The notes under the pieces: generated by a model
Databases searched by the model: none
The model's input: only the letters and a program-made list of their open reading frames with translations
What the model was told of the DNA's origin: nothing
Translations under genes and position numbers: made by a program
Shown here: in pieces, positions 1 through 11,400 of the stretch
Position numbering within the stretch: position 1 is the stretch's first letter
Layout: each line of letters begins with the position of its first letter
From: Gnetum montanum
Taxonomy: Eukaryota; Streptophyta; Gnetopsida; Gnetales; Gnetaceae
Assembly: GCA_015680685.1 (NCBI GenBank)
Contig: MNCI01036322.1
Coordinates: 15,200 to 79,199 of the forward strand
Direction of reading: 5' to 3'
Length of the DNA: 64,000 nt

Positions 1-154
1 TGGTTAGGTTGGTAAAAAAATACTTTTATTTATCCTCAATGGCTAAAGATGAATAAAATAAAAATACTAGAAGTTTTAGATTTACTATGGTGATGATTGA
101 ATTTAATTTCTATAATTTATTTTTTAAAATAAGGTAAGAGATTTTGGAAAAAGA
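1..154. repeat. Partial duplicate of terminal repeat, beside an N
   Basis: This 154-bp segment is repeated without a visible difference at 162-315. A single N sits at 155, followed by six bases and then the second copy. The same sequence occurs a third time at 61786 with one visible substitution. Two perfectly matching copies on either side of an ambiguous base look more like a join between overlapping contigs than an old tandem duplication. Confidence 0.85.
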
Positions 155-161
155 NAAATAG

Positions 162-2374
162 TGGTTAGGTTGGTAAAAAAATACTTTTATTTATCCTCAA
201 TGGCTAAAGATGAATAAAATAAAAATACTAGAAGTTTTAGATTTACTATGGTGATGATTGAATTTAATTTCTATAATTTATTTTTTAAAATAAGGTAAGA
301 GATTTTGGAAAAAGACTTTGATTTGGTACATGTGATAAGTTATCCTTCATACCAAAATCCAAGTAAAAAATTTAATATAAAATTGTAAAATCAATAACAC
401 CCATTTTTTTAAAAGAAAAATTGAAAAACTCATATCTATAGTGATACTCATTTATGTTAATATGTTTAAGATGTTGAATAAATTTATTAGTTGAATTGCC
501 ACTTGTGTCATATCCCATTTGTCCTTTTGTATACATTTTACCTATGATATTGTGTTGATGCATACATCCTAAGTAAATATTACTTCAAAAATGAAAAGGT
601 AACAACAATCTGTAGCAATATAATTAATGAAGGATCAACCTACTCCTATTTCATCAAAAGATACCTTTGTAACCTAGGTCTTCAAATTTTAATGAGGAAT
701 ATTTTTGTTGTTTTTTAGTTATTTAGCTCAACTTTCCCTAGTTCATTAGCTTACATTCTATTATCAACCTACCAATTCAATGTAATACTATTATGATTTT
801 GCTAATTTTTAAATATAATATTATCACCTTCTACCTTAAAAATACTTAAAAATTAGCAATGTTAAGACAAAACACATTGAATGCAATTTCAGTGAAAGTA
901 TTAGGACTAGAATAAATGTAACAATTCAAAGCCAAAAAGTCCCTTATTCTAAACAATTTTGCTACTTAAGATCAATGCCGTAATTGGATGGTGAGATTGA
1001 TATTGTTTTTTTTCTTTGGGATGGCATTGTTATGTAGGTTGGTGAAGGAGGTGTTGGACAAAAAAAATTAGGTTAAGAATAAAAAAAAAAATATTAGCAT
1101 ATCCCATCAATAACAAAGAAACTCCAAAAACAAAAATGAAAAGAAAAGGCCCAACAATTTTGCAAATGCCCTTGCGAGTTTTCATCCTTATAACTAATCC
1201 TAAAAAGCCTCCTCTATGGGGTAGGAAAATCCTCCTCTTACTTTTTACTAAAGGCTTTCTTGTTAATAGCTAGAAAGAGTAAAATAAAGATACAAGAGGA
1301 ACAATAAAGAGAAACAGTAATGTGTAAGCATAAAATAAGTAAAGTTTCTAGTAACACTACTAGTTAAAGGTTCCAGTACCCTCTAATAAAGTGCTGAAAC
1401 TTGAACCTTGACTTACAAAATAAAATGTTTAATAATATTTATTTTTTGAAGCATGTTGAACTCATTATAATTAGATACATGATTGTAAAAGATAGCATAT
1501 CTATTTTTCTAAATAACATACAAAATGTAAGGATCCAAACACTTCCATATAACAAGCAACTTTGTAAGAAATAGAGATGTTTTTATACTCTTAGGAAACT
1601 TTAATTTGTTAAGATCAATGTTATGGGGATTATCACATAATTCAAAACATAAAATTAATATCATTATCACATTTGTACTTCATAATATTCATTTGGAATG
1701 TTTTTTTCTCAATCTTCCTTTTGGTACTACTTTTGTTGTAACTCACTGTGTGTTATGAACACATTTATCTCGGTTGGTATTAGTAAACTATGTTGTATTA
1801 TGAATAATTTTGTTCTAGCTTGTCACAAGAAACTTTTATACTTCACTAAATTCTTAATGAACTCAATTTCATGTTGTCCAATGTACTTCATTAAGTTCCT
1901 TTTAAACTTAACTTTCCAAAATTCTCTCATACTTTGGTAAATCATGACTAATAACTTTAATATGTTTATGGATTAGATCTTCATAAGCCTACATTATTTT
2001 ATTCTATTGTAACCTTTCAAACAAGTTTCTATTCTTATCTAAGAAAATTGATCAATATACATATGATACAACTTGAATATTCTCTTCTTCTTTAAAAAAC
2101 TAGATCTTGTATTGCAAGTATCACCATTGCCTTTTATAGTACTTGCTCATTAGTTCTACTAGTACAAATAATTACTTCTTAGTCATCTTAGTATTATATA
2201 TATTCATACAAATATTACTACAAACTTCCTTTTGTGGAGACTACTTCTTGTTTTGAGACTCCATTCCTTTCTTATGCTTATGCTTATTCTGCTTCTTTTA
2301 TTATTTCACTTTCTCTACTTCAATTTTTTCTACTTACTTTTGGATTTGAACTTCATCCTTATATTTCATAAAGA
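162..2374. repeat. Long direct repeat, copy 1 (at least 2.2 kb)
   Basis: This stretch aligns end to end with 61786-64000 in the same orientation. In the first 600 bases I counted about 15 substitutions, so identity is roughly 97 percent. The second copy is cut by the window end, so the full repeat is longer. It is AT-rich. The largest ORFs (for example 372-563 minus, 63 codons, and 1698-1940 plus, 80 codons) are short and are shared with the other copy only because the DNA is repeated. I recognise no domain. It could be a very long LTR, a dispersed repeat family or a segmental duplication. Confidence 0.9.
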
Positions 2375-4026
2375 GTTATGAATATTCTTAGAATTCATCA
2401 CATCATTATGAAATAAGGTTGTTACAAATTTCTTCATTGATCTTAATATTGCTTAGAGAACTCATGATTGAACATAAGTTTCCTTATAGAATCGACTAAA
2501 TTCTTAGAAAGGAAATAAGAATCTCCAAGAAGATCTTCTTTCCAATGAGGAAAAAAATCATTAATATAAAAAGAGGCCCAATTCCAATCATGCATAAGAA
2601 AAATACAATCATAAAATAAATGAAAAAACTTAATAATTGAATTTCATATCATATATTTAGGTTCTAGCATGCCCAAACATTGTCTAATGAGAAGATTTTA
2701 CTCAAGAATATAATACATAAAATGATTAATTTTCAGAAGATAATAAAGCTTATAAACTATTCTAAATATACTATACCATTACCTTTTATAATCATTAAGT
2801 GATAAAAACTGATTGCATCTAACAAAAATAGAAATTCCTAAGTTTGAAAAAAAGTATCAAACATATTGAAATCCAAAATAAGTGAAACATAGGAACACCC
2901 CAAGATTTATAAAAGTTTATAACTCATTGCTACCTAGTAATATTGATTCTATAACCTAGGGTTACAAGGCCATGACCCATACCACTAGGAAAACACCTCA
3001 TTATTATAAGTTTAGAAAAAAAGTATGATTTGCAAGTACTTTATGGAAAGGAAGAAGATTCATCCATTGAGGTTTAAAAGATGGATATACACTAGGCTAG
3101 TGGCATTTTATACAAGAAAAATATCCTAATACAACTAAAGTAAAAATGATACATGACAGTGATTATGTTATTATTTTATAAGGTGATAAATGTTAAAGTG
3201 ACATAAATAACAAATTAGTGTAGCAAAAATGTAAATGCTTTGATGAATATTAAATGTTACAAAAAGAAATAAATTATACAATGCAAACATTAGAGGAAGA
3301 CTTGGAGTTGTAATAGCACTACTTTGTAGAAGTGCTACTCAACACCATCCTTGAGTCCCAAAGTAGTTAAGTATTCTAGATCAGACTAAAGATGGACTAT
3401 GCATCAGTAATCACAATACTTAATTAATGGTGCTATTGACAAAACTATTGCATAACTGAGATCTCCTAAGTGTATGCTTCAAACCTCATGTAGTTAAAAT
3501 CTTCTAAATCAACTAAAAACAATATATTTAAATTTCTAGGTAGGCTTGCATGAAGTTGTTCTCCTATTTAACACAATTTTCTCTCTAGATCTCTCTTTCA
3601 AATGTCGACATCACCCTTACATCCCAACATAGTCAAGTATTCCAATGTGGACTCAAGATGGACTACACCTCAATGATCATAGCAACTACACAACAACATC
3701 AGTGCATAAAAAATGTTAGTATAAAGGTTAGAAGTGCAACACATATGCCTTAAGTAATCATAGAAGCATTAGGACTAATTAGATGTGCATGTATGGACTA
3801 TCATTGAGAGCACTAGCATACATATAAGAGAAATCATTCCTTAAGAGAGCTAAGATGCATTTCTATACTAATGCATGTAACCTTATACCTTTACATCATA
3901 GAAAAGGGGTGGTGTCCAAGCCAAAGAGGTCAAAGCCTTCTTAGCATCATTTCTTATAACGTTATTCATAAGAAATTAGGGCAATGTAGTTCTATAAGGG
4001 TTTTTATTAATGATTAAGATAGCATG
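2375..4026. other. Intergenic AT-rich DNA, no gene seen
   Basis: No coding region is recognised here. Two things stand out: a SINE-like block at 2863-2990, and a diverged direct duplication of about 75 bp at 3345-3415 and 3605-3685. Both duplicate copies hold a run close to 'agtattctag' followed by 'agatggacta'. The rest is low-complexity AT-rich sequence. Confidence 0.5.
2863..2990 (-). mobile_element. SINE-like tRNA-derived fragment
   Basis: Read on the minus strand, this block starts with a box A-like 'agtggtatggg', continues into a degenerate box B-like 'aggttatagaatc', and then into a body shared with 61668-61785 ('ctaggtagca', 'gttataaactt', 'ataaatcttgggg'). The two copies are far apart and have different surroundings, so this is a dispersed family. 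The tRNA origin is inferred from the box-like motifs only. Confidence 0.4.
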
Positions 4027-4904
4027 TGATGAGTCATCAATTGTTAGGCCCTGACATCAGATACTCAACATTGAAGCCTCAATGTCAGGTATCCAACATC
4101 AAAGCCCAAATACAACATCATGTATCTCACATTGGGGGATATATGTTGGCCTATAAATATAGCACTTGGGCTCATGATTTCCAGCCAGATTTTTGCATAG
4201 TTTTTCATAGTTTTCTCAATAGAGTAGTCGAACTCTTATAGTTTTATTCCATATTGTTAGACAATAGTCAGTGAATTCCCATAGAGTGGATCTGAGTTAG
4301 TTGTATGAAGTCTTATTCAACTAGCAATGTACCTAGACATATTCCATGAGCAACAATAAGATTGAGATTGATTCTTATGCATTGCAACACTTTGAATTAG
4401 ATTAGATTTACTTTCAATGCAATTTACTTTTCATGTACATAGTTAATATTTACATTTTCATGCATGTTAATTAATTAAGCACATAAGTACGATCGTTTCA
4501 AGCATGCATATGACTCTTGGTAATCCCAACAATGCTTAACGTTTAGTAACTCAGTAGCATTATATGTGTTTAGGATGTGCACGGGAAGTGGGATCAGATA
4601 CTTATGTTAGGGTAGTTAATTATTAATTAGAAATTAGATTAGTTGAATTGATTATAAATTAAGCTTAAACCTATTATTAATTGTATAACAATAAAATATA
4701 AAATAATAAAAAATCATATGCCTCACTCTGGACTAAACCATACATGATAAAGCTACCAGTAGTCCAAGTTGGAAGATAGTGAACTATGATCAAGGCATAG
4801 TGATCTAGATGCCACAACTAGTCCCATCCATGGAATCTGATTGGATCATGCATAAATGCTTGTGATTTGTATGGTTGGGCATAGGGGTACCTCGCTACTC
4901 ATCA
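4027..4904 (+). mobile_element. Element Z: 5' LTR (gypsy)
   Basis: This 878-bp LTR begins TGATGAGT and ends ACTCATCA, an 8-base terminal inverted match typical of this family. The same ends, reversed, bound the LTRs of elements A and C. A TATA box (TATAAATA, 4152-4159) follows a U3 region that repeats short 'gacatcagatactcaac'-type units. No 3' LTR of Z is present in the window, so Z is truncated. Confidence 0.85.
4152..4159 (+). promoter_or_regulatory. LTR TATA box (element Z)
   Basis: TATAAATA lies in a 'ggcctataaatatagcac' context about 125 bp from the LTR start. The same context recurs on the minus strand in the element A LTR (TATA at 33557-33564), so it is a conserved promoter core of the family. 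Confidence 0.65.
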
Positions 4905-4925
4905 TTGGCACTATTGCTAGGTATG
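4905..4925 (+). other. Element Z primer binding site
   Basis: Directly after the LTR comes TTGGCACTATTGCTAGG. The same position in element A (minus strand) reads TTGGTGCCATTGCCAGGG. Both resemble the TGGCGCCGTTGCCGGGGA type of site, complementary to the tRNA-Asp 3' end, used by many plant Athila/Tat elements. The tRNA assignment is from recall of the family, not from alignment here. Confidence 0.6.
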
Positions 4926-5036
4926 GTGCTTGTTATCTATATTATTTATATTATACATGATCACTATAAAGGTATTAACGATCTATCTTTTAAAAAATAT
5001 AAATATTTTAAGTCACACATGTTATCAAGTAAAACC

Positions 5037-6170
5037 ATGTCTTCTTCAAATAGGATTGATAATGCATTGTATGATAAGAGCACTTGTAGGAGAAATGATA
5101 GGATATATACTGAAGAAAATTAGAGTGAACAACCTCAAGAGAGGGTTTTTTATGCTCATTTAGACCTTACTACACTCAAGGAATATGTTTAGCTAAGGTA
5201 GATAATCCTAGAGGATATAGAAAAAGTCCTAGATCAAGGAGGGCCTCAAGGCCTAAGACCTCCTATAAACCTAAACAAGATAAATCAATGGACCAAAGGG
5301 ATAACTATAGGAGCCATGGTGATTCTCCTAGTTCTTCATATTCATCTTCCTCTTCAACATCTAGTTCTAATGAAGATGAATGTAGGCATAGAAATAGAGC
5401 TCCACCATGGGGTCAAGATAAAGATAGAAATCAAACCCAAGGGAAAAATCAAAGATATCACAAGAAGCATAAAAAAGATCATTACAATCAAATGAATAAA
5501 AATAGAGATTTTCATCACAAAATGTCTAATGATGATGAACACTTGTTGGACACAAAGAGGCTGATGGAGATCATAGAGGTAGTTAAGATACCACATAGGC
5601 GTCGCAAGGACAATCACTTACCCAGGCTTGATAAAAACAATATTCCTAAATTCTCGGGAGGCTACAACTTGGATCCACAACATCATATACAAGCCTTCCA
5701 TGATGCCTCTGTCTTGTACAACATTGAGAATGGATGGTAAAAGCTTAAGCTCTTTCCTAGGATACTAATTGAAGAAGATGAAAGTTGATATAAATTGTTG
5801 AAACCAAGTTCCATTCACCAGTGGTCCACAATGTTGGAACTTTTCAACAAAAAATACGAAACCTATGGGAGGTTTTTCAACCTAAGGAAAGAAATCCAAG
5901 AGTGAAAGAAAGAAAATCATGAACCCTTGGAAGTGTCCTTGGAAAGATACTATTCACTACTATATAGATGCCTAGGCCATGGTTTCTCTAAGGAAAGGCA
6001 ACTTTTTCACATCACACATGACATGGGCTTCATAATGAAACAAGGGAGACCCTTGGGATGTATGCTCTAGATGAATTATATGAGCTACAAAACCATAAAA
6101 TCAAAAATTATAATATGCTATTGCATAACCCCATCACAAAGAGTCTATAGACATCCAGGATAATGAATGG
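5037..6170 (+). pseudogene. Element Z gag (decayed)
   Basis: Gag is the capsid-type structural protein of the retrotransposon. The chosen ATG at 5037 begins MSSSNRIDNALY, which matches the start of element C gag at 56317 (MSLSQGSDNALY). A serine-rich then basic hydrophilic stretch follows (5288-5620), then the gag core near 5630-6100 with PKFSGGYNLDPQ and HQWSTMLELF, the pattern of plant Retrotrans_gag domains. Several stops and shifts break it (for example at 5121, 5738 and 5905). The reading ends near 6170, where the DNA changes to minus-strand UTR of element Y; the protease and pol expected next are absent. The Ser/Arg-rich part could be mistaken for a splicing factor, but the LTR-PBS-gag order rules that out. 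Confidence 0.75.
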
Positions 6171-6189
6171 TTATTTTAAGTTAAACTCC

Positions 6190-6822
6190 ATACCCATGTG
6201 AGGAATTCTCTTAAGATTATGCAAAATATAAAATAAAATTATCAATTAACCATGGCATGAGATAGTATGATGAGAGAAAATGAAGTGCGAGAATGATAAA
6301 AAAATTGGTAGATGAAAAATCCACATCATGGTTGCATGAGATCCTTAGTAAAAGTTTTGATTAAGATGATCTGCTACTAGTCCGTTATGAGTCCAGACCA
6401 TGTCCATTCCCATTTTAGTGACCTCAAATTGATATATTCCTTCTCTCCTACCATCATGACCCTATGAAATCCATAAGGGATAACCATCACTCCAGGAAAA
6501 GAAGGAAGTAGGTAGGACCTTAGTTAGAGGGGTGTGTTTAGGTATGAATAACATGTTTGTCTAGCCCCATAACCAATGCTTGTAGCCCATGAGATTGTTA
6601 AACCAATATAGTTAAAATTTTGATTTTTATCTTATTTATTTATTACTTTATATATAGCAAAAATCACACCATAAAAAGACATGCTTTCTTTCATGATCAA
6701 TAATAGAACTGATGATATACCCATGAGGAGTCATGAAACTGAAGAAAAAAGTTGAGAAAAGAACACAACAAATCTCCTTGAGGTCACACTATTTTCAATT
6801 CCTACGTGAGCCTTTCCCAATT
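6190..6822 (-). mobile_element. Element Y: 3' UTR fragment, left of element A
   Basis: This matches, in the same order, the element A 3' UTR at about 25300-25990 (shared pieces include 'ccttagttagag', 'gcttgtagcc' and 'ttcccaatt') and the element C UTR near 53000-53500. The sequence resumes at 33690 beyond element A at the corresponding place ('gaactcactgcc', compare 26105). A therefore landed inside the UTR of an older relative. The left LTR of Y is missing; the fragment joins element Z gag directly, in opposite orientation. Confidence 0.65.
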
Positions 6823-7604
6823 TGATGAGTGGCTAGGTACCCTTACACCCCAACCATATGAATCACTAAGGCATTCACATGAAATCCACACGGATTCCAT
6901 GGACCTATAGTTCTCTAGTACACTAGTTCTTCTAGGAAGTGAAACAAGTGTTGAGAACATTTGTTGTGTTCCCAACTACACTTATGAAGCTTAGGAGTAA
7001 GGATTAGTTGTAATTGAGATACATGATTTTTCTTATTTTATGTTTTATAACTTTAATTTCCTACAACAAGAATGAAAGGTAAAGAAATTTATGATATAAT
7101 TCATCTGCTACCTAGCTATCCTAACACATGTAACTATCCCATTTTCCTGGACACATCTTGAACACATATAATGCTATTGGGCTACCAAAAGTTAAGCATT
7201 GCTAGGTTACCAAATACTATATGTATGCTTGAAGTGGTCATTCTTGTGTTCATTAACAATTAGAAATAAATTTCTTAATTGAAATACAATAAAGTAAAGT
7301 GCATTTAAAGAAACATTAATATATTCTCAGTGCTACAAGGATTGTCAAAAGAGTTTGTTTTCATTCCCATCACATTGCTATGCTTAGGTACATCAATGTT
7401 TAAACAAAGAACCATACACACTTAGAATTTTTCTTTAGGCACTCAAAAAATATTCTAACTTTTGAGAGAATAAACTACAAGAGCTTGACTACTCTCGCTA
7501 GAAATTGCAAAAACCTAATGTCAAATTGGGAGCCCAGGCACTATATTTATAGGCCAGCGTATACCCCCTGATGTTGCATCTTGGATTTAGCGTCGAATAC
7601 TTGA
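6823..7604 (-). mobile_element. Element A: 3' LTR, first part
   Basis: Read on the plus strand it starts TGATGAGTGGC, the reverse of the family LTR end, and aligns with the 5' LTR of A at 32847-33689. It is cut at 7604 by element B and resumes at 24422 for the last 35 bp, ending in 'gcttcatca' at 24456. The two parts total about 817 bp, against 843 bp for the other LTR. The promoter context 'ctatatttataggcc' is kept near 7540. Confidence 0.85.
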
Positions 7605-9126
7605 TGTAACAATGGAAAATTTTGGTCCCTGGAAATACCAAGTGGAGTTCCATGTACACAGTTCCAACCTCGGATCCGTGTGAGGGCCGTGTTGAAGAAG
7701 ACGAATCTAAGGTGCCTTGAACGGTCTTGTCGATCAAACAGGGACTTACTTAATTAGTAAAATTTTGTAATAACTGGATGGCAAAATGGAAATTTCAATG
7801 ATGAGATATAATATCATTAATCTCGAAGGTAATCGAGAGTGATGTAAACGATTCAAAGTGATTGCCAAATCTATGTAGATAGGATGCAATAAATTGGATT
7901 TAGAGAGTGTGTAATCCCAAGATCTGGGATTTAGCTTATAAAAAAAAAATATTGGATACAATGATTATAGGCAGACTTTGGTTTAGAGGAAGCACATGCC
8001 AGGAACAAGAAAGCTATTCAAAGATGAAACAAGCAAAGACTGATCTACCTTGTTCTAGCCAATCTGGGCATAAGGGAGTCAGACCTGAAGTAGAATGTCT
8101 GCTAACTAGTAATTTTTGATCAAAAGCTCTTGTTAGTCACCTTTGATGTTCTTACGGTTGCTGATAATCTTTTGTTCTCTTGCCAATCTTCGCCAAAAAG
8201 TTGTCAGCAATTGCCAATGAAAGAAAATTGCTAACGGAGAAAATTTGTCAATCGAGTGAAATCTTTTGCCCTCCTTTGATCTGCGTCAACTGGAGTATTT
8301 ATAAGGTTAGGGTCAGGAAAAAATGTAGTAGATGACGCATGTCCTGAACCTACAAAATGTCTTTGACTTGATGTGTTTGTGTTTGAAGCTCACGGCGCTA
8401 CGCTGCGTTATGCTCTGAAGCGTAATGTATTGTAATCTACCTTTGATGGAGCTTTGGTAACAAACTGTCATGCGCTTACGCTATAATACGCTAGAGAGCG
8501 TATTGTGGAATAAGAACCACCAATGCCTAAATGTTGCTATCTCTGTTGTTGCTTGTATTACGCTGCATCATGCTACATTACATTGCATAGCATAATTCAG
8601 CATAAGATCGTGAAGCTGTAAAAAATTGAAGTGTTTTCATCGCATTTCCCTTGTTTTTGTTTAGTCTTTCTGGGGTTTATTATGCTACACTGCGTAATGT
8701 AGCATAATAGGCCCTTAGCCAAAAAAGAGGAAAACTTGCTTAGATGTGTGACATGTTGCAGATCCTTGCTTGAGCCTTGAGATTTTGTTGGACCATTGAG
8801 GTCTCGAATTTTACTATCTCTGTTGTTGGGACTAGATGGACTGTCTTCTTGCATTACGCTACATTACACTACATTGCATAACGTAGCATAATATGCTAAA
8901 TGTTAAGATTTTCGAAACATAGCTAACTAGCAAAGTTGAAGGCTTGCCATTGCACACCCCTTGTCTTGTTCTGTCCTCTAGAGTCTATTACGCTCCACTG
9001 CATGGTGTGGCGTAATAGGCCTTTAGCCAAAAATGGAACTTGCTAAGTCGTGACTTGTTGCAAATCCTTGCCTAAGTCGCAAGATTTTGCTGAACCATTG
9101 AGGCCTCGAAATTTCATGGTGTTTGA
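7605..9126 (-). mobile_element. Element B: 3' LTR (Tat/Ogre-like)
   Basis: This 1,522-bp LTR pairs with 22886-24421 (1,536 bp) with scattered substitutions. On the plus strand both begin TGTAACAA and both end in 'gtgttt' plus two bases, so the minus-strand LTR runs TG to CA (the 3' copy start has decayed to TC). The flanking 5-mers are CTTGA (7600-7604) and CTCGA (24422-24426), a target duplication with one transition. Short inverted repeats built on 'attacgctac' are frequent (8390-9018). Confidence 0.9.
8296..8303 (-). promoter_or_regulatory. LTR TATA box (element B, 3' copy)
   Basis: On the minus strand this reads TATAAATA followed by CTCC. The 5' LTR has the same motif at 23577-23584, about 840 bp from the LTR start, which places U3 at about 840 bp. 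Confidence 0.65.
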
Positions 9127-9142
9127 ATGGCCCCTCTTTGTT
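9127..9142 (-). other. Element B polypurine tract
   Basis: On the minus strand this is AAAGAGGGGCCAT directly before the 3' LTR start, the expected place and composition for the plus-strand primer of reverse transcription. Confidence 0.7.
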
Positions 9143-10309
9143 GACGTTTAGAGGTCTTACTCGAAAGATGTCGACAAAGAATATGAAACACCAAAGAGGT
9201 AAAGACACCAACAACATCCATCAGCAACTGCTCAGATGTCACTTTCTCAAACATGAAAGTGCGAAGGATGGAGGGGGAGGATAGGAGAGATCTTAAAGAA
9301 GTGAGAGGAGGGAGGTTTGGGGAAGACTCAAGCATGTGAACAAGAAGCTTTCGCAAACATGGCATTAGGCATCTTTTCGCGGGTGTTTTCTTGAGAGGTT
9401 AGATTGCTATACTACACATGAAGGCTTGCATGGATGAGTTGTGTTATGCCCGTATGGCCTGGATGAGTTGTTTTACATCCATTTTTCCTAGCTTTGCCCA
9501 TTTTTTGGATGCAACTTACATTCCATGAGGTGAGTTGTGTTACACAAGTTCATGGAGATAATGGTCTGAAAGAATTAACTATATGCTCACATCCTGTACA
9601 AACAAAAGATGAGGGTAAAGGTGGTTGTAAGGATAAGGGAGGAGAAAGTGATGTAAGGTGTCTGATGGAGGGAAAGATAGGGTCTGCACTCCCAAGTGGT
9701 TAGGCTAGTCTGAGCAGCCACCTCAGAACACTGTGACATCTCACCTCCTAGTGAATGCATTCTCGATTGATGCCATCGTAGCAAGTAACCTACAAAACAT
9801 AACAGAGAATAGAGAGCAAAAGCAATCGTTCTAATCACTAGGGAGGCTATTGAAACAAGTGTCTTCCAAAGAAAAAAGAAGAGTGCATGTCACAGAGAAG
9901 GGACCATGGCAAGACGCAAGGGTCCCTATGTTGATGTCGTGGTTCAAGAAGTCATTGTCGAGAGCTAGACTCATCTTGTTCAAATGACTGGGCAAAGAAC
10001 TAGTCAGATGGATCTGCTAGGCCAGCGTCTGGTGGTGGCGACAGGTGGAGACCACCGAGGCTATGGATGAACATAGTTTCTTTAGGGCCCCAAGTAGTGA
10101 AGTTGACCCCAGGAGTTGCAACTACAGAGTGGTTGTCATAGCAACATCTCCGAGGGTGTCAGTAGTATGCCTTTCAGCATATCCGAGGAATTAGAAGGAT
10201 GCCAGTGGGGTAGCGGCATTACATCTATTCTAATGCCCTATCCAATCTATTTGGTAGGGATGTAGTGCAAGAATGATCATGCTTGCTTGCTTTATGGGCT
10301 ACCTACTGA
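9143..10309 (-). other. Element B 3' UTR, outer part
   Basis: This GC-richer stretch lies between the hairpin array and the 3' LTR. Short ORFs on both strands have no recognisable domain. It contains a short local repeat around 'tggatgagttgt' (9431 and 9461). Tat-lineage elements often have long variable 3' UTRs, and this fits that pattern. Confidence 0.5.
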
Positions 10310-10730
10310 CAGATTCCAGTTTTAAGTCCTGGTGGACTATTGTTGCTAGTTTTAAGTCTCAGTAGACCATGGTCCCGGTTTAAAGTCTGGGCAGATTGAA
10401 GCATGCTAGTTTCACATCGTAGCGGACGGTGGAAGAGCGAGTTTATGGTCCTAGCAGACCATGTTGTGGGTGTCAATTTTGTGTTGTGACCTAGGGATAA
10501 GTCTATGTTGGTTTAGCATCTTAGCAGACAGATGCTTACCTTGCTAGTTTCACGTCATGGTGGATGGTCAAAAACTTTGTCAGTTTAGCGTCATGGCGGA
10601 CGCATGCAAGAAATTCCAATTTTACGTCGTAGCAGACATGTACAACATTACCAGTTTTATGTCGTAGCAGACATGTACGACATTACCAATTTTATGTTGT
10701 AGCAGACATTTGTTACCTTGTGTTTGAGCC
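10310..10730. repeat. Hairpin repeat array in element B 3' UTR
   Basis: About ten degenerate units of the form 'cagtttta-GTC-loop-GAC' are spaced 25-70 bp apart. Perfect stems include AGTCC/GGACT (10325-10338), ATGGTC/GACCAT (10445-10462, loop CTAGCA), GCGTC/GACGC (10588-10603, loop ATGGCG) and ATGTC/GACAT (10659-10674, loop GTAGCA). The stems differ but stay paired. The same family occurs at 13436-13700 and 18500-18775. Confidence 0.75.
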
Positions 10731-10740
10731 AAGTCAACAT

Positions 10741-11400
10741 TTAGATGTTGTACTGCTTTAGATACATATGATTCACTAGGTTTGGAAGTTTGTTGCCATC
10801 GATGTCTCCTAGCCTGACTGCTCCTTTTCCATATGCATCAACGACCAAGAAGGGGCCTTCCCAGCTTGCAAAGAATTTACCTACTAGTTCACGAACTACC
10901 TTAAGAACCAAGTCTTCATGGACTATGCCCCCCACATAGTCCTTCATGGACTTCGCTAACTATTCTTTGTGCTTGGTCATTATTAATGAATGTTAGCAAT
11001 ACTCCATCAAAAGAGTGTCTATAGAGAGTACTGTCTCCAATGATGACATATTTTTGGGTACGCTTGCGAATTGTGTCTTTTTGTGCAAGTGTTAACTCAT
11101 GTGGTGGTTCGCCATGCATAAGGTAGGTTTTAATGTTATCATACCATTCTGGCATTCCACCTGTGCTTAGAGAAGAAATTTGCACTACTTGAATGACAAG
11201 GTTTGTACATTCCATCATTAAAGAGGGCCAAGTGGTAAACAAATGTGGTGACATGTTTAAAGCCAGTGTGGCTAGTGCATCAGCTACAGTGTTTTCATTA
11301 CATGGCATGTGTTGGAAATCAGTTTTCATGAATTGTTTCAAGAGATCTTTAGCCATATCGAAATACGACTGCAGATGCATAGCTTTACATGCATAGAACG
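10741..11400 (-). pseudogene. Element B integrase (decayed)
   Basis: The integrase inserts the cDNA copy into the chromosome. The segment 11380-10916 runs from the end of the extra RNase H domain (DALATLALNMSP) through the linker to the start of the zinc-binding N-terminal integrase domain (EVHEGLCGGHSP). The segment 10947-10741 holds the C-terminal part (SWEGPFLVVDAYGKG, the GPF/Y-type module). The catalytic core with the DDE triad, expected between them, is missing: the two pieces almost touch near 10940. Integrase is therefore deleted internally, and this copy could not integrate by itself. Confidence 0.8.

Noticed and set aside
5288-5740. 150-codon Ser/Arg/His-rich ORF resembling an SR splicing protein
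   Set aside because: It sits between a gypsy LTR/PBS and a gag core, and matches the same region of element C gag; it is part of retrotransposon gag.
10310-10730. CRISPR-like repeat array
   Set aside because: Units are degenerate with irregular spacing and lie in a plant retrotransposon 3' UTR; not a CRISPR.
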